The notes beneath the pieces are model-generated. The model saw only the letters and a program-made list of their open reading frames with translations. It had not been told where the DNA came from and did no database searches. Below are positions 14,542-21,695 of a stretch of 64,000 bases of DNA, piece by piece. The stretch is taken from positions 1,674,001 to 1,738,000 of the forward strand of contig CAWFNY010000001.1 in NCBI GenBank assembly GCA_963817435.1. Direction: 5' to 3'. This DNA comes from JADJOM01 sp963817435. GTDB taxonomy: Bacteria > Gemmatimonadota > Gemmatimonadetes > Gemmatimonadales > GWC2-71-9. Both the position numbers and the translations under genes were made by a program. Numbering within the stretch: position 1 is the first letter of the stretch; each line of letters starts with the position of its first letter.

Positions 14542-15323
14542 GCGGTCGTGGTGCTCCGGGTGGTGAGCTGCACTGCGTTGCCGGTCGTGATCGTCTGCCG
14601 GTCGGCCGGGGCCAGGTCGAGCAGATCCAGCCGGGCGGCGGGGGTCTCCGGCAGCCGAAGCGGCTGGCCGCTACCGAAAAGGAATCGCGAAGCGCCCATC
14701 GTGGCAAGCAGCAGTTCCAGATGGTCCTCCGGCGGGCCCCACGCCCAGGAGATGTCCCACCAGGCCCGGGCGGCCTCGGCCGGGGTCGACCCGTGGTGGA
14801 CTTCCTCGATGAATCCGCGCTCGGCGTGGGTGATGACGATGCGGGCGCCGGGGTCGTGTCGGAGCCAGGCCCGCACCGCCCAGGGGGCGAGTTCCGGCGC
14901 GACATCGAGCGGGTGACGCCCCCGGCCGTCCTCCAGCCGAACCGCGCTGATGAGGGGGAGGCCGGCATGACTCGCCGCCGCCACCAGCCGCAGCATTTCG
15001 CCGCCGGCCGGCGCGATCCCGAGGAACCCGGGGTCGGCACGCACCGCCACCGCGCCCTGATCGACCGCCTCACGGAGATCCTCCTCCCAGTGCGGCAGTC
15101 CCGGGTGGATCGCGGCGACCGCCCTGAACCGGGGAAACTTCGCCGCGACTTCGTAGAGCCAGGCGTTCCCTTCCGCCGGGTCCTTCCAGAACAGACTTGG
15201 CAGATGGGATGCCCACCCCGTCGCGATCCCGACGCGGTCCATGGCCGCCAGCACCGCCTCGGGCGAGGTGCCCGGCAGGCGGCGCCAGGGATAGGCGCCG
15301 AGGAAGACGCTAACGTCGATCAC
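14538..15323 (-). CDS. Amidohydrolase-like TIM-barrel protein lacking metal ligands
   Basis: This 261-residue protein of the amidohydrolase_2 group starts with GTG 15323, which overlaps the TGA of the active paralogue (GTGA). Where the neighbour has the HxH metal pair (VDVHAHFY), this protein has IDVSVFLG. The second-strand histidine (LPVLHHIW in the neighbour) is LPLISAVR here, and the terminal aspartate strand LLWGADVTL is FLFGSGQPL. Only the histidine of IVITHAERG remains. The fold seems complete, so it is likely a non-catalytic partner or regulatory subunit of the neighbouring enzyme. A different chemistry without divalent metal is the alternative. Confidence 0.75.
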   Translation of the reverse strand: MIDVSVFLGAYPWRRLPGTSPEAVLAAMDRVGIATGWASHLPSLFWKDPAEGNAWLYEVAAKFPRFRAVAAIHPGLPHWEEDLREAVDQGAVAVRADPGFLGIAPAGGEMLRLVAAASHAGLPLISAVRLEDGRGRHPLDVAPELAPWAVRAWLRHDPGARIVITHAERGFIEEVHHGSTPAEAARAWWDISWAWGPPEDHLELLLATMGASRFLFGSGQPLRLPETPAARLDLLDLAPADRQTITTGNAVQLTTRSTTTA

Positions 15324-16114
15324 GAGAAGGCACCCGGCGGAAAGATCCGCGCCGCGTTGCCAGCGGTGACCAGCACGAGATCCGCGGGAGTCAGCAGCCG
15401 CTCGAGATAGCGCAGCTTTGCCCAGCCGGTGCAGAGCGTCACATCGGCGCCCCACAGGAGGCGTTCGGCGCCCACAGCTCGCAGCGCGCCCTCGAGCATG
15501 CCGCCATCGACCCCGCTGCCGGAGAGATCGAGATAGACGTTGCGATGGGGGCGCGCCGCCCGGAGGGAGTGCAGCCAGTCACCGCCGCCGCCGATATGCG
15601 CCAGGATGAAATCGACCCGCGGATGACGGGCCGCCAGGCGGCAGAGTTCCACGGCATCGGAAGCTTCCTGACCGGGCCATTCACGGCGGCGGTGCTGCCA
15701 GATGTGATGCAGCACCGGGAGGCCGTTGCGCTCGGCCGCCGTGCAGACCGGATCGAGCAGCGGATCATCGGCGCGGCGGCTCGCCGCCAGCTTCACGCCG
15801 ATCATGCCCGACTCGGCGCCCCGATCGATCTCGGAGAGCGCATGCCCGGTCACGTTCGGGTTGACCGCGACGTAGCCACGGATCCGCCCGGGATGCTCGA
15901 GGGTGAGCAGCCGCAACTGCTCGTTGGCGTAACTGAGATCGGCGGCGGAGGGGAAGTAGGTCGGGGAGGTGAGGCCCCAGCTTCCGAGGATGGAGGCGAC
16001 GTGCCAGGTGATGCCGATCGTCTCCCCGGCGGCGAGACGGCTCGCGTTCCGCTCCCGCCAGTCGCTGCGCGGCGTGCGGTCATGGTAGAAGTGGGCGTGC
16101 ACGTCGACGAGCAT
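15320..16114 (-). CDS. Metal-dependent amidohydrolase family protein (TIM barrel)
   Basis: This 264-residue amidohydrolase_2 enzyme (aminocarboxymuconate-semialdehyde decarboxylase-like) starts at ATG 16114. The ligands are all present: HxH in LVDVHAHFY (residues 6-8), LHHIW on a middle strand, FILAHIGGGGDW, and the aspartate of LLWGADVTL. Members cleave or decarboxylate cyclic or aromatic carboxylic acids in the cytoplasm; the substrate cannot be read from this sequence. The frame is open upstream, but that part overlaps the HlyD gene and has no family similarity. The companion pseudo-enzyme follows with a GTGA overlap, implying equal expression. Confidence 0.8.
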   Translation of the reverse strand: MLVDVHAHFYHDRTPRSDWRERNASRLAAGETIGITWHVASILGSWGLTSPTYFPSAADLSYANEQLRLLTLEHPGRIRGYVAVNPNVTGHALSEIDRGAESGMIGVKLAASRRADDPLLDPVCTAAERNGLPVLHHIWQHRRREWPGQEASDAVELCRLAARHPRVDFILAHIGGGGDWLHSLRAARPHRNVYLDLSGSGVDGGMLEGALRAVGAERLLWGADVTLCTGWAKLRYLERLLTPADLVLVTAGNAARIFPPGAFS

Positions 16115-16170
16115 GGCGGAATCTGGATGCCCCAGGCGGCAGCGTCCAGTATGCGCGCGGTGCGGGCCGG

Positions 16171-17361
16171 CTACACCCCTCCGGCGGCCGTGCCCTCCAC
16201 CCGCGTGCCGTCCCGGATCTGATCGTTCGGGTAGCGGATGATCACATCGCCCGGGGCGAGCCCGTCGAGCAGCTCCGCCTCGAGGGCGCCACGATGCCCG
16301 AGTGTGACCGCCTGGCTGCGTGCCCGCCCATCCCGGACGGCGAAGACCGCCCAGCCCTCGCCCCGGCGCACCAGCGCGCTCAGGGGAATTTTCCGGGTGC
16401 GTGCAGTCCCCCATACCACGACCTTCACCTCTACCCGGTAGCGATCGCCGAGGGCGCCGGGCGGATCGAGCAGGTCGGCGATGACCGGGACCCGCTGTTC
16501 CTCCACGCCGAGGGCCGAGACCTTGGTAAAGGCGGAGGGCTCGACCGTGCGCACCCGTCCGCGCAGCGGCGTGGCACCGGGGGTGGGCTCGATCAGGACC
16601 GTGTCGCCGGCACGCACTTTCACCGCGTCCGTCGTCAGCAGGTCGGCCTGAATCTCCAGGCGGCCCGGGTCGCCCAGCTCGACGACCGGTGTCCCCGCGA
16701 GCACCACCCGCTCACTCTCTTCGAGGAGCCGCAGGATCCGGCCCGCCGTCGGAGCGCGAAGCGGCATCCCGGCCCCCGAGGCGGCATCACTGCCGGTGGC
16801 GGCGACGAGCGCCGCCCGGGCCCGCTCGACGTCGTGGGCCGCGGTCGCGGCCCGCGCCGTCGCCGCGTCCGATTCCCGCAGCCGCGTCTGTGCGACCAGC
16901 TCCGCGGCCTCCCGTTGGGCGGGCGAAACATGCCCCGCGACCGCCAGACTTTCCGCGCGGGCACGGTCGCGCTCGGCCTGATCGAGGGCGCTACGGGCCA
17001 CCCCGACAGTCGCCTCGGCCGAGCGATGCGCATCCTCCGCAGCCTCGAGGGTCGCCGTCGCCTGCTGCCGCGCCCGTGAGTCGAGCGGGGCCGGGGTGAG
17101 CCATGCGATGATGTCCCCGCCGCCGACGCTGTCTCCGGCACGGAACCGCACCCGTGTCAGGCGACCGCTGACCGGCGCGGCGACGATGAAGCGGTCGTGG
17201 ACCCGGGTCTCCCCCTCCTCGTCGATGGTCTCCCGCAGCGGGCCTTCCGTCACCCGTACGGTGTCCACCGGCAGGCGTGTCGGCCGCAGCCGCCAGACCA
17301 CCAGGAGGGCGAGGGCCGCCACGACGAGGACGATGCGCCAGCGAGTGGAGAGGTGTTTCAT
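16171..17361 (-). CDS. HlyD-family periplasmic adaptor subunit
   Basis: This 396-residue membrane-fusion protein has an N-terminal anchor (RIVLVVAALALLVVWRL, residues 9-25). The beta-barrel/lipoyl segments include FIVAAPVSGRLTRVRFRAGDSVGGGD and the matching LRAPTAGRILRLLEESERVVLAG. A helical hairpin between them is rich in Ala, Arg and Glu (about 90-185). It would connect the FtsX-like permease to an outer-membrane or envelope acceptor, as in MacA/HlyD systems. Gene order ATPase, permease, adaptor is continuous, with only 3 nt separating this gene from the permease. No TolC-like outer-membrane gene is nearby. Confidence 0.88.
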   Translation of the reverse strand: MKHLSTRWRIVLVVAALALLVVWRLRPTRLPVDTVRVTEGPLRETIDEEGETRVHDRFIVAAPVSGRLTRVRFRAGDSVGGGDIIAWLTPAPLDSRARQQATATLEAAEDAHRSAEATVGVARSALDQAERDRARAESLAVAGHVSPAQREAAELVAQTRLRESDAATARAATAAHDVERARAALVAATGSDAASGAGMPLRAPTAGRILRLLEESERVVLAGTPVVELGDPGRLEIQADLLTTDAVKVRAGDTVLIEPTPGATPLRGRVRTVEPSAFTKVSALGVEEQRVPVIADLLDPPGALGDRYRVEVKVVVWGTARTRKIPLSALVRRGEGWAVFAVRDGRARSQAVTLGHRGALEAELLDGLAPGDVIIRYPNDQIRDGTRVEGTAAGGV

Positions 17362-17364
17362 GCG

Positions 17365-19734
17365 TTACTCCCGCGTCTTGAGCACGGCCACCAGGTTCAG
17401 CCGGCGAATCCGCTGCGCGATCACCAGCGATGTGACCGCCGCCGCGGCCAGCACGATGCCCACTCCGATTACCTGCGTGAAGCCGCTGATCACCAGCGGG
17501 ATCCGGAAGATGTCGGAGGTGAACCGCTCGACAATCAGCCACGCGAGCAGGTGACCGATGCCGAGCCCGAACGGCAGGGCCACGGCCGTGAGCAGCGCCT
17601 GTTCGCCGAGCAGCATCGCGGTGACCTCACCGCGGGAGAACCCGAGCACCCGGAGACTGGCGAGTTCCCGGCCCCGCTCCGCGAGCGACACCCGTGCCGC
17701 ATTGTAGACGACGCCCGCCGCGATCACCATCGCGAAGACCACGATGCTCACGATGGTGATGCGGAAGCTCTCCGCGATGGTGCGCTCGAATCCGTCGAGC
17801 AGGTTCCCGAGCCAGGTTACCCCGCTCACTCGCGGGAGGGCCTTGAGCCGCTGGTTGAGCGACGCGCGCATCCGCGGATCGGCCGAGAGGAGGGCTCCTG
17901 AGGCGGCGGGCGGCTCCTGCAGCTGGCGGTGGAGGGCGTCGAATTCCATGTAGGCCAGCAGGCCCAGCAGCTCATCGACCACGCCGGCCACCACCAGATT
18001 CCTCACCCGCCGCCGGCCGTCGAGCACTTCCACGCGCACCGTGTCCCCGGGCGCGAGATCGAGCTGACGGGCGAGCGTCCCGCTGAGGAGCAGTCCTCCG
18101 ACGGGCGGTGGCAGCGCGGCCCGGCTCGCGTCCATGATGCGGCGCAGCTCGCCGCCCGCCTCGAGACCCTCGATCACCGTCCGTTCGGAGGCTGCGCCAT
18201 GACGGAGCCGGACCGGGACGTCGTGCACCAGCTCCACTCGCATGATCCCCGGCAGCCGCTCCAGCTCGTGACGCACCGATACCTGAATCGGGCGATCGAA
18301 CCCTACCGACACGTCCTGCCGCCAGACCGAGAAGAACTCGAGCTGCTTCATGAAGTCGATCGCATCGAACATGAAGCGACCGACAATCGTGAGCGCGACG
18401 GCCAGCGCGAGTCCCGTGATGGACAGCAGTGCCCTCGAGGGCCGGCGGCGGATGCTGCGCAGAATGGTGCGCCCGGCGAGCGGGATCGCCGGGGCCGCGA
18501 TCAGCCGGTCCACCCCGCCGCCATGGTAGATACTCGGGGACTCGGGCCGCATCGCCTCGGCCGGTGGGAGCCGCAGCGCGCGCCACACCGCCGCGAGCGC
18601 GCCGACCAGAGCGGCGCCGCCACTCACCACGACGGCGAGACCGATGACCGTCAGGTCCTGATGGTACCCCACGTCGGGGAACTGGTAGAATCGCGCGTAG
18701 ATCTGCGCGAAGCCCCGAGCCATCCAGACCCCGAGTCCGGAGCCGACCAGGGTGCCCGCACCGACCGGGACCAGCGCAAAGGCGAGGTAATGGACCGCGA
18801 TCTGGCCGTTCCCGTAGCCGAACGCCTTGAGCACGGCGATCTGCTCGCGCTCGGTCGCGACCAGCCGGGAGAGGACGAGGTGCAGGAGAAACGCGGTGAC
18901 CGCGAGGAAGATCGCCGGCAGCAGGATGCTGGTCACCTGGGTCTCTTCGATCTCGGAACTGACGAACTGATCCGAGACCTGGTCTTTCCGCTCGTACGCG
19001 CCGAGGCCGCCGTAGCGCGACAGTGCGGCGTCGATCTGCGCGATGACGTCGGGAGTCGCCGCGCCCGGTGCGAGCATGAACGAGGCGTCGTTGAACGCCC
19101 CCGTCATGTCAAGCGCGGCCGCGAGCCCGGTGCGCTGCATCCACACCACCCCGAATCGGCGGTTGTCGGGGAAGAAGGATCCGCCGCCCGGCGGAATCTC
19201 GTAGATGAACTCCGGGGATATCGCGGTCCCCACGATTCGGAGTGTCTCCCAGCGCCCGCGCAGGATGACGCCCAGCGAATCTCCGCTCTGGAGCCGGTTG
19301 GCGCGCGCAAAGGCGTCGCTCACCAGCACCTCGTTCCCCTGGCCCTGCGCCGGATAGCGTCCGCTCCGGATGACGAGGTCGTTGAGCATCGGCCGCGGCT
19401 GGTCGGGTATCGAGACCAGCCAGCCGGTGCCCGGCTCCTCCAGCCCGGGCACCTCCAGCACGGCGCGAGCCGTCACCCGCGTTTCCACGGTCTGCACGCC
19501 GGGAATCGCGCGGAGGCGCTCCGCCACCGAGGCGGGAGCCCGATTCACCTGCGCGAACACCTCGGCGAAATGCTGCTCGGCGTAATAGGCCGCCTGACGG
19601 TTCCGGAGATACCCGTGCATGCTGCGGAGCGCCACGAATACCGACACACCGCAGGCCATCACGACGGCGATCGCCGCGAATTGGCTCCGGTAGTGCCAGC
19701 TGTCCCGCAGCAGTTTCCGTCCGAGCGCGCGCAT
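17365..19734 (-). CDS. ABC transporter permease with two FtsX domains
   Basis: This 789-residue permease has an N-terminal helix, a large periplasmic domain (about residues 45-250), three helices around 265-390 (ILLPAIFLAVTAFLLHLVLSRLVATEREQIAVLKAFGYGNGQIA), a second periplasmic domain (about 445-650) and three C-terminal helices. That is the duplicated FtsX layout of LolC/E- or MacB-type permeases and of YknZ/SalY relatives. Both cytoplasmic loops carry the LxxxGxxxxQ/E coupling pattern (AVLKAFGYGNGQI; ASLRVLGFSRGEV). It works with the upstream ATPase and downstream HlyD adaptor. Lipoprotein, peptide or lipid export is possible; nothing here decides. Confidence 0.9.
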   Translation of the reverse strand: MRALGRKLLRDSWHYRSQFAAIAVVMACGVSVFVALRSMHGYLRNRQAAYYAEQHFAEVFAQVNRAPASVAERLRAIPGVQTVETRVTARAVLEVPGLEEPGTGWLVSIPDQPRPMLNDLVIRSGRYPAQGQGNEVLVSDAFARANRLQSGDSLGVILRGRWETLRIVGTAISPEFIYEIPPGGGSFFPDNRRFGVVWMQRTGLAAALDMTGAFNDASFMLAPGAATPDVIAQIDAALSRYGGLGAYERKDQVSDQFVSSEIEETQVTSILLPAIFLAVTAFLLHLVLSRLVATEREQIAVLKAFGYGNGQIAVHYLAFALVPVGAGTLVGSGLGVWMARGFAQIYARFYQFPDVGYHQDLTVIGLAVVVSGGAALVGALAAVWRALRLPPAEAMRPESPSIYHGGGVDRLIAAPAIPLAGRTILRSIRRRPSRALLSITGLALAVALTIVGRFMFDAIDFMKQLEFFSVWRQDVSVGFDRPIQVSVRHELERLPGIMRVELVHDVPVRLRHGAASERTVIEGLEAGGELRRIMDASRAALPPPVGGLLLSGTLARQLDLAPGDTVRVEVLDGRRRVRNLVVAGVVDELLGLLAYMEFDALHRQLQEPPAASGALLSADPRMRASLNQRLKALPRVSGVTWLGNLLDGFERTIAESFRITIVSIVVFAMVIAAGVVYNAARVSLAERGRELASLRVLGFSRGEVTAMLLGEQALLTAVALPFGLGIGHLLAWLIVERFTSDIFRIPLVISGFTQVIGVGIVLAAAAVTSLVIAQRIRRLNLVAVLKTRE

Positions 19735-19739
19735 GGCCG

Positions 19740-20465
19740 TTACCAGCTCAGCTCACTGGGGGCGGCCCGGCGTGCATTGCGGATCGTCTCGACCACCTGC
19801 CCGCTGCGGAGCCGGATCACCCGGTCCGCCATTGCGCCGATCGCGGCGTTGTGGGTGATGACGGCGATCGTGGTGCCCAGCTCCTCGTTGCAGCGCCGGA
19901 GCACATCGAGGACCAGCACCCCCGTCTCATAGTCGAGCGCGCCGGTCGGTTCGTCACAGAGCAGCACGTCGGGACGCTTGGCGATCGCGCGCGCGATCGC
20001 AACACGCTGCTGCTCCCCGCCCGAGAGCTGCGCCGGGAAGTGATCCATGCGATCCCCCAGCCCCACCATGCGCAGCGCCTCGGCCGGATCGAGGGGATGC
20101 TCCGCGATCTCGGTGACCAGCGCCACGTTTTCCCGCGCGGTGAGACTCGGGATCAGGTTGTAGAACTGGAAGACGAAGCCGACATGATCCCGGCGAAACC
20201 GGGTCAGCGCCTTGTCGTCGTCCACCGTCAGATCGTGATCGAGGAAACTCACCCGGCCGGCGGTGGGAACATCGAGGCCGCCGAGAATGTTGAGCAGCGT
20301 GGACTTGCCACTACCCGAGGGGCCGAGCAAGACCACGAACTCCCCCTGGTACAGGTCGAGATCCACGCCACGAAGCGCCCAGACCTCGACTTCACCCATC
20401 CGGTAGGTCTTGGAGAGACCTTCCGCGTGAAAGACCGCCTGGGCGCCGACGGGGGTGGGGCTCAT
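19740..20465 (-). CDS. LolD/MacB-type ABC transporter ATP-binding protein
   Basis: This 241-residue ATPase has Walker A GPSGSGKSTL, the Q-loop in FVFQFYNLIPSLTARENV, the signature LSGGEQQRVAIARA, Walker B VLLCDEPTGALD and the H-loop VITHN. The FQxxNLxPxLTxxENV pattern is specific for the LolD/MacB/FtsE-like type VII family. It drives the mechanotransmission permease encoded 5 nt downstream. It begins 57 nt after the aminotransferase stop, so it may share that operon or have its own promoter. Confidence 0.93.
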   Translation of the reverse strand: MSPTPVGAQAVFHAEGLSKTYRMGEVEVWALRGVDLDLYQGEFVVLLGPSGSGKSTLLNILGGLDVPTAGRVSFLDHDLTVDDDKALTRFRRDHVGFVFQFYNLIPSLTARENVALVTEIAEHPLDPAEALRMVGLGDRMDHFPAQLSGGEQQRVAIARAIAKRPDVLLCDEPTGALDYETGVLVLDVLRRCNEELGTTIAVITHNAAIGAMADRVIRLRSGQVVETIRNARRAAPSELSW

Positions 20466-20522
20466 GAACTCAAGGTAGGAGCCTGCGCAGTCCCGGGCCC
20501 TGAACGGCCCGTGAAATCAGCT

Positions 20523-21695
20523 TCATACGCCGGGACGCCGGGCCTCCTCGCAGGCCTCTTCGAGGAGCCCGAGCCCGCGATCGATGGTGGCCACGTCGTG
20601 CGCGAGGGACACGAAGTTGTAGGCGGTCCGCTTGAACAGCAGCCCCCTGCCCGCCGCGGCGCGGGCGATCCGGATGCCCGTGGCGTCATCATGGAACCGC
20701 AGGAAGGACATCTCCGGGATGCCGGCGACGCCAAGGATCAGATCCGGGAAGCGCTCCGCCAGGATCTTGAGCCCGTCCATCCAGCGGCGTCCCACCTGCG
20801 AGAGATGTTCAGCGAGCCCCGCCTCGATCACCACCCGCAGGGTTGCCTCCGCCGCCGCGAGCGCCACCATCTCGGTGGCCAGTGTGGAGGAGATCCAGGT
20901 CTTGCGGACCTGTTCCATCACCTCCCGCCGTCCGCCCACCGCGGCCAGCGGGAAGCCGTTCGCCAGCGCCTTGCCGAGTACCACCAGATCGGGATCGATG
21001 TGATACCGCTCCGCCGCGCCGCCGGGCGCCAGCCGGAAGCCGCTCTTGATCTCGTCGAGCACCAGCAGCGCGCCCGCGCGCCGGGTCTCTTCCCGCAGCA
21101 TCGTGAGCCAGGCGCCGGAGGGCGCCCGCTCGACCACCGGTTCGATGACCACCGCGGCGAGCCGGCTGGCGAGAAGCCGGATCATCGAGCGGCCGCGCTC
21201 GACGTCGTTGAAGGGCAGTTCCTCGCTCAGGGCGAACAGCGCGGTCGGCACGCCGGGGGTCCCGACCGGCTGGCACCAGTCGAGCCACCCGTGGTAGCCG
21301 CAGCGAAGGATGACCTCGCGGCCGGTGTGCGCCCTCGCGAGTCGGACCGCAGCCGCGACCGCCTCCGCGCCAGTCTTCAGGAAGCGGGTGCGTTCCATCC
21401 ACGGCATCATCGAGGCGAGCCGCTCCGCTACGCGCTCCTCGAGCTCCGGCGGCAGCGGGCCGACGACGCCGGCATCGATCGCGGCGTGAGCCGCCGAGTT
21501 CACCGTGGGATGCCCGTAGCCTAACGCGACGGCGCCGAGCCCCATGATGAAGTCCAGGTATTCCCGGCCTTCGGCGTCCCAGACCTGGGCGCCCGAGGCC
21601 CGCGCGAGGCGCACCGGCAGTCCGCGGGGCGCCCCGGCGCCGAAGAGCGCCTCCGGCCGCTTGCTGCCCGTCGACGTGAAGCCCGGGATTCTCAT
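20523..21695 (-). CDS. Class III PLP-dependent aminotransferase (GSA-aminomutase-like)
   Basis: This 390-residue enzyme starts at ATG 21695, whose bases overlap the heparinase stop (ATGA). The fold-type I features are in order: YLDFIMGLGAVALGYGHP near the N-terminus, FLKTGAEAVAAAVRLARAHTGR for phosphate binding, YHGWLDW, LLVLDEIKSGFR with the cofactor-binding aspartate, and LGKALANGFPLAAVGG holding the Schiff-base lysine. The sequence is closer to glutamate-1-semialdehyde aminomutase and spore-coat or sugar aminotransferase relatives than to ornithine aminotransferases. Its position directly behind a sugar-lyase and a sugar-kinase gene suggests amino-sugar or polysaccharide precursor metabolism rather than haem synthesis; that is inference. 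Confidence 0.85.
   Translation of the reverse strand: MRIPGFTSTGSKRPEALFGAGAPRGLPVRLARASGAQVWDAEGREYLDFIMGLGAVALGYGHPTVNSAAHAAIDAGVVGPLPPELEERVAERLASMMPWMERTRFLKTGAEAVAAAVRLARAHTGREVILRCGYHGWLDWCQPVGTPGVPTALFALSEELPFNDVERGRSMIRLLASRLAAVVIEPVVERAPSGAWLTMLREETRRAGALLVLDEIKSGFRLAPGGAAERYHIDPDLVVLGKALANGFPLAAVGGRREVMEQVRKTWISSTLATEMVALAAAEATLRVVIEAGLAEHLSQVGRRWMDGLKILAERFPDLILGVAGIPEMSFLRFHDDATGIRIARAAAGRGLLFKRTAYNFVSLAHDVATIDRGLGLLEEACEEARRPGV

Noticed and set aside
17929..19932. Long open frame on the plus strand opposite the FtsX permease gene
   Set aside because: High-GC codon bias opens antisense frames; the translation is rich in Arg, His, Gly and Glu with no domain, while the minus strand encodes a clear permease. 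The same applies to 2051-3685 minus, 6494-8281 minus, 21980-24667 plus and 59354-61750 minus.
20523..21695. Annotation as glutamate-1-semialdehyde aminomutase (hemL)
   Set aside because: The fold matches, but the context is polysaccharide or sugar metabolism and no haem gene is near; only the class III aminotransferase level is justified.
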